From assembly GCA_028694545.1 (NCBI GenBank), contig JAQVKV010000043.1:1-9436 (forward strand): 9,436 nucleotides of DNA, written 5' to 3'. Each line of letters starts with the position of its first letter. The stretch's first letter is position 1. This DNA comes from Zavarzinia sp. Its GTDB lineage: Bacteria > Pseudomonadota > Alphaproteobacteria > Zavarziniales > Zavarziniaceae. Of the stretch, positions 1 through 6,939 are shown piece after piece. The notes under the pieces are model-generated. The model was not told the origin of the DNA and did not search any database. It saw only the letters and a program-made list of their open reading frames with translations. Made by a program: the position numbers and the translations under genes.

Positions 1-1128
1 CCGCCCGTCGAAGAAGGGCAGGGGGACTGCGCGCCAGCCGCTGGGGGCATCTTCTTTCGCGGCGCGGGCGAATTCGGTGAAGGCGGCGCCCGCGCGCAAT
101 AGGGGCCCGGGACCGCCCCGGGCCAGCACGCGGGCCTCCCGCTCGGGTCCGATCAGACGGCGGAAATCCTTAAACTTGAGGGCGGCACCGAGCAGGGCGA
201 CCGGCAGGGCCTGGCCTTCCTCCTGCGCAAGGCCGGGCAGGACACGGGCGAGAGCCGGCACGTCATCGCCCGCGGCGGCGAGCAGGGGCGCAAGGGCGGA
301 GACGGCGTCGCGTCCGGCGGCGAATTCCTGAATCACCGGCGGCGCACCGGCCAATGTCGGCTGGCTGGTCTGGACGACCGCAGGCCGCGTGCCGGCGGCG
401 ACTGGCTGTCGGCTTACGACTTCAAGCAGAAGACGGGTGCCGGTGGCGATGGCGGGTGGCGCGTCCGCAATCGTCACGCGGCTGCCATCGGCGGCGCGCA
501 GGGTCAGGGTTATGGTGCCGTCCGGCTGGGGCTGGCGTGCCGTCACGGTGACGGGCAGGGCGTTTTCGCTCACCCGGGCGCCGCCCAGATGAACGGCGAG
601 GGAGAATTGGCGCCCACCCTCCGCCATGACCTGCACCGCCTGGAAGAGGGAGCGGGGGGCCGTGGGCTCGCCGCCTTCCGGCGGCGGGGCGCTGCCGAGA
701 TATTGCAGGTCGAAGGCGCGGACGGCACCGCGCGCCGAGGCCCCGCGCAGCAGGACGGACAGGAGTTCACCCGAACGGATCACCTCGACCGAAAGGGGGG
801 CCCCGGGTGGTGGCAGGCTCGGGTTTTCGCCGGTCACGGCGAAGAGACCGGCATTGGTGACGATGGTGGGGCGCCCAGCTTCGTCCGGGCCACCCATCAG
901 GGCTTCCAGCACGAGGCCGGGGTCGAGGCGCAGCAATTCCGCCGCGAGACGGACGGCCGGAGCGGCAAGGCCGCTGGAAGACACGGTCGGGGCCGGCGGT
1001 GCGGGTTGCTGAGGGCTGCCCCCTTCGGTGCCCTGGCGGGCGAGGCCGGTGTCGGTCGACTGGCGTGCATTGTCCGTCGCCGTGCCGAGGCGCGGCGCCG
1101 CCAGCGGGCCTGAGATCGGGTCGCTCAC
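1..1128 (-). CDS. FliK-like flagellar protein, 3' end beyond the window
   Basis: This reading frame has 376 codons and is open to the left edge, so the C-terminus is missing. It starts at a GTG whose last two bases, with the next A, form the flhG stop (GTGA), which suggests translational coupling. No strong ribosome binding site is visible. Residues 1-57 are rich in Pro, Ala, Gly and Thr and probably disordered. Residues 58-80 look helical. Two beta-rich segments follow (about 88-147 and 173-240), each with a pattern of the type 'G-T-x-L-x-L-E-V'. A helical part (270-360) leads to the motif GWRAVPLPFFDGR at the edge. The disordered start, beta-rich middle and Trp/Pro motif before an expected C-terminal domain resemble the poorly conserved FliK-like proteins found in alphaproteobacterial flagellar clusters. 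FliK family members control hook length and the switch in export specificity. The function is inferred from context and this resemblance; 'hypothetical flagellar protein' is the safe name. That it is a real gene is much more certain than its function. Confidence 0.55.
   Translation of the reverse strand, partial: MSDPISGPLAAPRLGTATDNARQSTDTGLARQGTEGGSPQQPAPPAPTVSSSGLAAPAVRLAAELLRLDPGLVLEALMGGPDEAGRPTIVTNAGLFAVTGENPSLPPPGAPLSVEVIRSGELLSVLLRGASARGAVRAFDLQYLGSAPPPEGGEPTAPRSLFQAVQVMAEGGRQFSLAVHLGGARVSENALPVTVTARQPQPDGTITLTLRAADGSRVTIADAPPAIATGTRLLLEVVSRQPVAAGTRPAVVQTSQPTLAGAPPVIQEFAAGRDAVSALAPLLAAAGDDVPALARVLPGLAQEEGQALPVALLGAALKFKDFRRLIGPEREARVLARGGPGPLLRAGAAFTEFARAAKEDAPSGWRAVPLPFFDGR
104..124. 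repeat. Perfect GC-only inverted repeat inside the FliK-like gene
   Basis: Two 8-base arms (104-111 and 117-124, GGCCCGGG and CCCGGGCC) are exact reverse complements around a 5-base loop. Transcribed from the minus strand they could form a strong hairpin. No U-run follows and the repeat lies inside an open reading frame, encoding a Gly/Pro-rich turn, so it does not look like a terminator. In DNA this GC-rich it may be chance. Confidence 0.35.
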
Positions 1129-1943
1129 GAGGGGGCGGCCTTGACGAGGGCCGCCGCCAGGGCTTCCACGTCGGCGGCGGCATCGGCATTCGGGTGGCGC
1201 GTCAGGAACGGCGTCTGGTAACGGATCGCGTCCTTCACCTTGTTGTCGCGGCGCACGATGCCGGCCAGCGGGGGCGAGAATTTGAGGAAACTCTCGCAGG
1301 CGCGCTTCAGCGTGGCATAGGTGCGCTCGCCCTCGGCCTTCGAGCTGGCCATGTTGACGACGATGCGCAGGTCGGGCTTCGGGGTCAGGCGGCTAGCCAC
1401 CTTGATGAAGGCATAGGCATCGGTCAGCGAGGTCGGCTCGTCCGTCGCGACGACGAGGACGGCGCCGCCGGTCGAGGCGAGGATGAGCTGGGTCGCGTCG
1501 ATGCCGGCGCCGATGTCGACAATCACCTGGTCGTAGCGTGGCGAGAGATCGAGAATGCCCTGGCGCAGGGCGGAGACCTCGGCCCTCGTGAGCGACGACA
1601 GGGCGCCCGACCCCGACTTGCCGGCGACGACGTCGAAGCCCGTCGAATCGACATGGGTGATGGCGGCGCCGACGTCCGCGCCCGTGGCGATCACGCCGCC
1701 CAGGTCCTGTTCGGGCATCAGGCCCAGCTGGATGTCGACATTGGCGAGACCGAGATCACCATCGAACAGCAGCACATGCTTGCCCGCCCTTGCCAGCGCG
1801 TGGGAAAGGGTGATGGCCAGCCATGTCTTGCCGACGCCGCCCTTGCCCGAGGCGATCGCCGTGACGCGCTTCGCCTCCGGCTTGCGCTGGACGAGGCTGG
1901 GGGCAAAGGGCTGGTTCAGGGCCATGGGGGTTTCGCTGTTCAT
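1125..1943 (-). CDS. flhG: FlhG, MinD-like ATPase for flagellar number control
   Basis: A 272-residue SIMIBI-class ATPase of the MinD/ParA family. The deviant Walker A motif SGKGGVGKT is at residues 32-40, with both the signature Lys34 and the P-loop Lys39. The family block DGDLGLANVD is at 61-70 and the switch II strand VDIGAGID is at 142-149. In known systems FlhG works with FlhF to limit flagellar number, cycling on and off the membrane with ATP. The start ATG overlaps the flhF stop (ATGA) and has a strong Shine-Dalgarno GAGGAGG seven bases upstream; a second ATG at codon 7 is less likely. The N-terminal 25 residues show no DQAxxLR motif, the FlhF-GTPase activator of characterised FlhG proteins. 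The C-terminal helix is Ala-rich with little positive charge, so a membrane-targeting helix is not obvious. Family assignment is firm; the mechanism in this organism is less certain. Confidence 0.93.
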   Translation of the reverse strand: MNSETPMALNQPFAPSLVQRKPEAKRVTAIASGKGGVGKTWLAITLSHALARAGKHVLLFDGDLGLANVDIQLGLMPEQDLGGVIATGADVGAAITHVDSTGFDVVAGKSGSGALSSLTRAEVSALRQGILDLSPRYDQVIVDIGAGIDATQLILASTGGAVLVVATDEPTSLTDAYAFIKVASRLTPKPDLRIVVNMASSKAEGERTYATLKRACESFLKFSPPLAGIVRRDNKVKDAIRYQTPFLTRHPNADAAADVEALAAALVKAAPS

Positions 1944-3052
1944 TGGGCGGCCTCCTCGAGGGAAGGATCGGCTTCGATGTGGTCGTAGTCCTGCATGATC
2001 AGGCGGGCGAGATCGGCGGCGTCGATCGGGCGCAGGCCCTGGCCGACGAAGGGGCTGGCGCTGACTTCGGCGATGGCAAGGCCGCCACCGTCCGCGGCCG
2101 CGATCAGGCTGCCCAGGCGCCTTGTCGCATCCAGACGGGTCATGATCATGCGCCGCGCCCCGAGGCGGGCAAAGGCGCGGGCCGTGTCCATGGCGTCATG
2201 GGCGTCGATGCCGGCGGCCATGACCATCACGGGCTCCACGTCGGCAGCGGCGAGAAGGCGGGTTAACTGGGTCATTTCCTGTTCATCGAAGGGATTGACG
2301 CCGGCGGTATCGATCACGGCCCGGCGCGACCGCGCGCCGCCGTGTTCCGTCTTGGCGAGTTCGGCCGGATTGGTGGCAAGGCCGAGCGGCTGGTTCATCG
2401 CCCGTAGATAGGCTTCCAGCTGGGCGGTGGCCCCCGCCTTCAGCGTATCGGTGCTGACGACGCGCAAAGGCGTCCCGGCGGTGGCGGCGCGCGCGGCAAT
2501 CTTCGCCGTCACCACCGTCTTGCCGACACCGGGCGTGCCCACCAGCATGATCGAGCGCGCGGGTTGATCCGCCAGCGGCTGGAAGCGCAGCAGGGTCGAG
2601 AAGGCATGGGCCAGCGCGTCGGATGGCGTGCCGCCCTCGAAGGCGGCGGCGGTGCGTACCACCCGCTCGATGAGGCGGCGCGGCGTGCGGTGATATTCCA
2701 GGGCGCGGGTGATCTGGCGCGCGAAGGCGGCGCGGTCCCGGCTCTCCACGGCATCCGGCCGGGCTGGCTGGCTGATCCGTTCGAGGCGGTCGGCCAGCAG
2801 GGCTTCCACCGCGTCGGTTTCCTCGGGCCGGTGGTGGGCGAAGGGATCAGGCCGGCGGCCGAGGGCCGCGCGCGGATCGGGCAGGGGCTCGGGCGGCGCG
2901 GCGGGCGGCGGATTCTCGATCGCCGCCACCACCTCGACCATGCCGCGCGCGGCGCGCCGCGTCGAGACGATGATGGCGTCGGGGCCGAGCGCCTTGCGGA
3001 TCTCGGCCATGGCCTCGGCCATATTGGCGGCGTGGAAGGTGCGAAGCCGCAA
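1940..3052 (-). CDS. flhF: FlhF, SRP-type GTPase for flagellar placement
   Basis: A 370-residue SRP-family GTPase, the polar-flagellum placement factor. Residues 1-45 are the conserved N-terminal start of FlhF (MRLRTFHAANMAEAM, then ALGPDAIIVSTR). A Pro-rich linker (47-75) and a helical N domain (about 80-160) come next, then the G domain: G1 GTPGVGKT (172-179), G2-like DTLKAGATAQL (202-212), G3 DTAG (248-251), G4 TRLD (305-308) and a closing loop near 331-342. The start is TTG. An in-frame stop lies one codon upstream, a GGAGGG site sits eight bases before it, and the conserved MRLRTF begins there. Compared with usual FlhF, the two Thr after GKT are Val-Val, DTYR is DTLK, and G4 TKLD is TRLD, so GTP turnover may differ. 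It lies 15 bases after flhA and overlaps flhG by four bases, fitting joint expression of the placement/number pair. Confidence 0.92.
   Translation of the reverse strand: MRLRTFHAANMAEAMAEIRKALGPDAIIVSTRRAARGMVEVVAAIENPPPAAPPEPLPDPRAALGRRPDPFAHHRPEETDAVEALLADRLERISQPARPDAVESRDRAAFARQITRALEYHRTPRRLIERVVRTAAAFEGGTPSDALAHAFSTLLRFQPLADQPARSIMLVGTPGVGKTVVTAKIAARAATAGTPLRVVSTDTLKAGATAQLEAYLRAMNQPLGLATNPAELAKTEHGGARSRRAVIDTAGVNPFDEQEMTQLTRLLAAADVEPVMVMAAGIDAHDAMDTARAFARLGARRMIMTRLDATRRLGSLIAAADGGGLAIAEVSASPFVGQGLRPIDAADLARLIMQDYDHIEADPSLEEAAQ
1951..1957 (-). promoter_or_regulatory. Strong ribosome binding site of flhG
   Basis: On the minus strand this reads GAGGAGG and lies seven bases before the flhG ATG, within the last codons of flhF. 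It supports the upstream ATG over the internal ATG at codon 7. With the four-base stop/start overlap it suggests that flhG is translated efficiently, and coupled to flhF. Confidence 0.75.
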
Positions 3053-3060
3053 CGCTCAGT

Positions 3061-3066
3061 CCCTCC
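3061..3066 (-). promoter_or_regulatory. Ribosome binding site that fixes the flhF TTG start
   Basis: On the minus strand this reads GGAGGG, eight bases before TTG at 3052-3050, in the 15-base gap after the flhA stop. An in-frame TGA at 3058-3056 excludes any start further upstream. The first internal ATG (codon 11) would remove conserved N-terminal residues, so TTG is the best start. Confidence 0.75.
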
Positions 3067-3067
3067 G

Positions 3068-5176
3068 TCAGATCTGGCCCAGCGTGCGGATGCGCGCGCG
3101 GGGATGGATTTCGTTCTGTGACATGACAACGGTCTGTGGCCGGAAGCGTTCGATGATCGAACGGACATAGGGACGGATCGCCGGGCTGGTCAGCAGCACC
3201 GGCAGTTCGCCGTCGGCGGCGATGCGATCGAAGCCCTGCTTCACGGCCTGGATGAACTGCTGCAGCCGGCTCGGTGCCAGGGTGAGCTGCTTTTCCTCGC
3301 CCGGGCCGACCAGGGCCTCGGCGAAGGCCTGTTCCCAGTCGGGGGAGAGCGGGAGCAGCGGAATATAGCCGCCGGGCCCCGTATTGGCGAAGGAGATCTG
3401 GCGCGCCAGGCGGCTGCGCACATGTTCGGTGATGACCATGATGTTCTGGCTGTAGCCGACCGCCTCGCCGATCCCTTCCAGGATGGTGGGCAGGTCCCGG
3501 ATCGAGATCCGCTCGGACAGAAGCTGCTGCAGCACCCGCTGTACGCCCGCCAGGGTGAAGCGCGCCGGGACCAGGTCCGCCACCAGCTTCTGCTGCGGCT
3601 TCGGCAATTCGTCCAGCAGCTTCTGCGTCTCGGCGTAGGACAGCAACTCGGCCATGTTGTCCTTGATCATCTCGGTCAGATGCGTGGTGATCACGGTCGC
3701 GGGGTCGACCACGGTCAGGCCGCGGAACTGGGCCTCCTCGCGCAGGGAGGGGTCGATCCAGGTGGCGGACAGGCCGAAGGTCGGCTCCACCGTGGGCTCG
3801 CCCGGCAGGCTCACGGCGTCACCGCGCGGGTCCATGGCCAGCAGCATGTGCGGGCGGATGTCACCCTTGCCCGCTTCCATCTCCTTCAGGCGAAGGACAT
3901 AGGTATTCGAGGCGAGCTGGACATTATCGAGAATGCGGACGGAGGGCATGACGAAGCCCATCTCGGCCGCGATCTGGCGGCGCAGCGCCTTGATCTGGTC
4001 CGTGATGCGCGGGCCCGTCGAATCGTTGATCAGGGGGATCAGGCCATAGCCGAGTTCGAGGCGCAGGCTGTCGATGGCGAGTGCGGAGGAAATGGGCTCC
4101 TCCGCCGGCACCGCGCGCTTCTGCTCGGCCTCGATGCGGCGGTTCTCGGTCTCGACGTCGGCGGTCTGCTTGCGCTCGATCCGGTATGCGGCATAGCCGG
4201 CGCCGACCGCGAGGATCAGGAAAGGCACCGCCGGCATGCCGGGCAGCAGGGCGAGCACGAAGGCCAGCGCCGCCGCCATGCCCATGGCCCGGGGGGAACC
4301 GCCGAGCTGACCGAACAGGGCCTTGTCCGCGCTGCCCCTGGTGCCGCCCTTGGTCACCATCAGGCCGGCGGCGGTCGAGACGATGAGCGCCGGGAACTGG
4401 GAGACGAGGCCGTCACCCACCGTAAGGGTCGAATAGGTGCGCATGGCGTCGCCCGCCGACATGCCTTCCTGCATCGTGCCGATGACGATGCCGCCGATCA
4501 GGTTGATCGCGGTGATCAGCAGGCCGGCGACGGCATCGCCGCGCACGAATTTGGCGGCACCGTCCATGGCGCCGAAGAAGGTGGATTCCTGCTCCAGCTC
4601 GGTACGGCGCCCGCGCGCTTCGGACTCGTCGATGATGCCGGCGGACAGGTCGGCGTCGATCGCCATCTGCTTGCCGGGCATGGCGTCGAGGGAGAAACGG
4701 GCCGCGACTTCGGCGATGCGGCCCGACCCCTTGGTGATGACGACGAAGTTCACGATCACCAGGATGGCGAAGACGATGACGCCGATCAGGAAATTGCCGC
4801 CCATGATCAGGCCGCCGAAGGCGCCGATCACGTCGCCCGCCGCATGGGTGCCCTCGTGGCCAAATTCGAGGATCAGGCGGGTGGAGGCGAGGTTCAGCGC
4901 CAGCCGCAGCATGGTCGCGATGAGCAGCACGGTCGGGAAGGCGGAGAAATCGAGCGGCTTCTCGATGAACAGCGACGTCATCAGGATCAGCACGCTCAGC
5001 GTGACGGAGAGCGCCAGCGAGATGTCGAGCAGCCAGCTCGGCATCGGGAAGATGAGCACGGTCAGGATGACCGTGACGCCGATCGCCAGCAGCACGTCGC
5101 CGCCGCGCAGCGCCGTCTGCAGCCGGCCGATCAGGGCCTGGGCGTCGAAACCCGAAGTGTTCTTGGCGTCGCTCAT
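3068..5176 (-). CDS. flhA: FlhA, export-gate protein of the flagellar type III system
   Basis: A 702-residue integral membrane protein of the FHIPEP family, the usual length for FlhA. The N-terminal half has about eight membrane segments (roughly 28-46, 48-71, 80-100, 113-147, 214-235, 256-274 and two within 297-331). The FHIPEP signature runs from RIAEVAARFSLD through MPGKQMAID (153-174). Lys209, Asp214 and Asp255 fall at positions matching the charged residues Lys203, Asp208 and Asp249 of Salmonella FlhA, implicated in proton-driven export. A charged linker (332-365) joins the cytoplasmic domain, which in this family forms a nonameric ring that docks chaperone-substrate complexes; SIRDLPTILEGI is a typical stretch of it. 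I chose the ATG 14 bases after the flbD stop. An in-frame TTG at 5194 overlapping that stop (TTGA) would add six residues, and neither start has a strong ribosome binding site. Confidence 0.96.
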   Translation of the reverse strand: MSDAKNTSGFDAQALIGRLQTALRGGDVLLAIGVTVILTVLIFPMPSWLLDISLALSVTLSVLILMTSLFIEKPLDFSAFPTVLLIATMLRLALNLASTRLILEFGHEGTHAAGDVIGAFGGLIMGGNFLIGVIVFAILVIVNFVVITKGSGRIAEVAARFSLDAMPGKQMAIDADLSAGIIDESEARGRRTELEQESTFFGAMDGAAKFVRGDAVAGLLITAINLIGGIVIGTMQEGMSAGDAMRTYSTLTVGDGLVSQFPALIVSTAAGLMVTKGGTRGSADKALFGQLGGSPRAMGMAAALAFVLALLPGMPAVPFLILAVGAGYAAYRIERKQTADVETENRRIEAEQKRAVPAEEPISSALAIDSLRLELGYGLIPLINDSTGPRITDQIKALRRQIAAEMGFVMPSVRILDNVQLASNTYVLRLKEMEAGKGDIRPHMLLAMDPRGDAVSLPGEPTVEPTFGLSATWIDPSLREEAQFRGLTVVDPATVITTHLTEMIKDNMAELLSYAETQKLLDELPKPQQKLVADLVPARFTLAGVQRVLQQLLSERISIRDLPTILEGIGEAVGYSQNIMVITEHVRSRLARQISFANTGPGGYIPLLPLSPDWEQAFAEALVGPGEEKQLTLAPSRLQQFIQAVKQGFDRIAADGELPVLLTSPAIRPYVRSIIERFRPQTVVMSQNEIHPRARIRTLGQI

Positions 5177-5190
5177 CGTCGCTCGCGATC

Positions 5191-6573
5191 TCAATAGGCG
5201 CTACGGGCCTCGCCGGGCATCGGCACGGGTACGCCTTCGTCGGTATATTGCTTCAGCTTGTTGCGCAACGTCCGGATGGAGATGCCGAGGATGTTCGCGG
5301 CATGGGTCCGGTTGCCGAGGCAATGGTCCAGCGTGTCCAGGATCAGGTCGCGCTCGACGTCGGCGACCGTGCGTCCGACGAGGCCGCGCCCAGCCCCCGC
5401 CGTGCCCGCGGCCCCGGCCGCAACCGCGATCGAGGCGGCGGCGGCGGTCGGGTTCGGCACCTCGGCCGGACGGCTGCCGTCCGGCAGGACGATGGCGGCG
5501 GGCTCGATCGTCGGCCCGGCCGAGAGCAGCACGGCGCGGTGCATGGTGTTTTCCAGCTCGCGCACGTTGCCCTTCCAGCCGTAACCGACGAGGATCTTCT
5601 GCGCCTCTTCCGTGATCACCTTGGGGCCGGTCGCGTTCAGTTCCGCGTACTTGCGGGCGAAATGGTCGGCCAGCAGCAGGATGTCGGCCGGGCGCTTGCG
5701 CAGCGCCGGGATCTTCAGGTTGACGACGTTCAGTCGGAACAGCAGATCTTCGCGGAAGGTGCCCTTGCGCACTTCTTCCGCGAGGTCGCGGTTCGAGGTG
5801 GCGATGACGCGGATGTCGACCTTCACGGGCTTGGCGCCGCCCACCCGGTCGATCTCGCGCTCCTGGATCGCGCGCAGCAGCTTTGCCTGCAGGCGCACGT
5901 CCATTTCCGAGATTTCGTCGAGCAGCAGGGTGCCGCCGTTCGCCTCCTCGAATTTGCCGACGCGGCGTGCGATGGCGCCGGTGAAGGCGCCCTTCTCATG
6001 GCCGAAGAGTTCGCTTTCCAGCAGGTTCTCGGGGATCGCCGCGCAATTGACCGAGACGAAGGGCGCCTGCGCGCGCTTGCTCTTGCGATGGACGTAGCGC
6101 GCCATCACTTCCTTGCCGGTGCCGCTCTCGCCGGTGATCAGGATCGAGGCTTCGGATGGTGCGACCTGATCGGCGAGGCGCACGACCTCGGCCATGGCGG
6201 GATCGCGGAAGATCAGGTTGTGACTTTCCTCGGCCACGGCTTCGAGCACGGCGGCGATCAGGTCCGGCTCGGGGGGCAGGGGGACATATTCCTTGGCGCC
6301 CGCGCGGATGGCGAGGACGGCGGCTCGCGTGTCGGTACCGATGCCGCAGGCGACCACGGGGACATGGATGTGTTCGGCCGCCAGCGCCTGGATCAGCGCG
6401 GCGATGTCCAGCCGCACGTCCACCATCAGGAGGTCCGCGCCGCGCCCGGCACGCAGGGCCGTCAGCGCGCCTTCGACCGAATCGGCGTGGGCGACCTTGG
6501 CGCCGCGCGCCATGGCGATCTTGGAAGCCGCCCCGAATTCTCCGGACAGGGAACCGACGATCATCAACCGCAT
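5191..6573 (-). CDS. flbD: FlbD, sigma-54-dependent flagellar transcription activator
   Basis: A 460-residue bacterial enhancer-binding protein. Residues 1-115 form a receiver-like domain. Asp52 is at the phosphoacceptor position and Lys94 at the conserved Lys, but the acidic pair that binds Mg2+ is absent (Ser8-Leu9). The AAA+ domain (about 122-365) is complete: Walker A GESGTGKE (148-155), sigma-54 contact loop GAFTGA (195-200), Walker B LLLDE (216-220), arginine-finger region FREDLLFRLN (273-282) and sensor II GNVREL (335-340). An Ala/Gly-rich linker (about 376-398) leads to a Fis-type helix-turn-helix (about 404-442). The degenerate receiver and its position after fliN match Caulobacter FlbD, which activates late flagellar genes and represses the fliF operon once early assembly is complete, with the partner FliX. 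No fliX is in this window. The ATG start has an AGAGGG site seven bases upstream and follows fliN by 19 bases. Confidence 0.93.
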   Translation of the reverse strand: MRLMIVGSLSGEFGAASKIAMARGAKVAHADSVEGALTALRAGRGADLLMVDVRLDIAALIQALAAEHIHVPVVACGIGTDTRAAVLAIRAGAKEYVPLPPEPDLIAAVLEAVAEESHNLIFRDPAMAEVVRLADQVAPSEASILITGESGTGKEVMARYVHRKSKRAQAPFVSVNCAAIPENLLESELFGHEKGAFTGAIARRVGKFEEANGGTLLLDEISEMDVRLQAKLLRAIQEREIDRVGGAKPVKVDIRVIATSNRDLAEEVRKGTFREDLLFRLNVVNLKIPALRKRPADILLLADHFARKYAELNATGPKVITEEAQKILVGYGWKGNVRELENTMHRAVLLSAGPTIEPAAIVLPDGSRPAEVPNPTAAAASIAVAAGAAGTAGAGRGLVGRTVADVERDLILDTLDHCLGNRTHAANILGISIRTLRNKLKQYTDEGVPVPMPGEARSAY

Positions 6574-6592
6574 GTTCAGACCCTCTCGACTT

Positions 6593-6922
6593 TCAGCGCC
6601 GGTCGCCCTTGATGATTTCCGTCATGGTGATGCCGAGCCGGTCCTCGACCACCACTACCTCGCCGCGGGCGACCAGGCGGTTGTTCACATAGATGTCGAT
6701 CACATCGCCGACCTTGCGGTCCAGCTCGATCACCGCGCCCTTGCCGATGCGCAGCAACTGGCTGACCTGCATGCGCGACTTGCCGAGGACGGCGGAGACG
6801 GCGACGGGAATGTCGAACACCGCTTCCAGATCCTGGGCGGAGCGGATGACGTCCATATCGTCCACGGTCTCGGTCGTGGTCGACTGCAGTTCTTCGAAGT
6901 TCATGTCGTTGTCGGCGGACAT
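6593..6922 (-). CDS. fliN: FliN, flagellar motor switch C-ring protein
   Basis: A 109-residue protein of the SpoA/FliN family, within the usual size range. The first 30 residues are acidic and Thr-rich. The SpoA domain (about 32-105) has the typical run: a first strand DIPVAVSAVLG (37-47), LLRIGKGAVIELD (56-68), VGDVIDIYVNNRLVARGEVV (71-90) and an ending in DRLGITMTEI. With FliM it forms the lower C ring, where CheY-P binding is read out, and it docks FliH for export. The frame is also open further upstream, through fliH, but only the ATG at 6922 has a good site (AGGAAG, seven bases away) and gives a normal FliN N-terminus. It lies 17 bases after fliH and 19 before flbD. No fliM is in the window. 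Confidence 0.95.
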   Translation of the reverse strand: MSADNDMNFEELQSTTTETVDDMDVIRSAQDLEAVFDIPVAVSAVLGKSRMQVSQLLRIGKGAVIELDRKVGDVIDIYVNNRLVARGEVVVVEDRLGITMTEIIKGDRR

Positions 6923-6939
6923 GGCTCTGCTTCCTGGGG

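Noticed and set aside
589..1113. Plus-strand open frame opposite the FliK-like gene
   Set aside because: The minus-strand frame is continuous for the whole region, is translationally joined to flhG and has plausible protein-like segments; the plus-strand product is Arg/Gly/Ala-rich without structure.
999..1988. Plus-strand open frame (329 codons) antisense to flhG
   Set aside because: The minus strand carries flhG with all MinD-family motifs; the plus-strand product is low in hydrophobic-core pattern and unrecognisable.
3422..5197. Long plus-strand open frame (591 codons) antisense to flhA
   Set aside because: Its protein is rich in His, Gln, Arg, Gly and Asp, has no recognisable domain and mirrors the codon pattern of flhA. 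Such shadows are expected in GC-rich DNA.
5248..6612. Long plus-strand open frame (454 codons) antisense to flbD
   Set aside because: Composition is again a reverse shadow, and the opposite strand encodes a complete, motif-intact sigma-54 activator.
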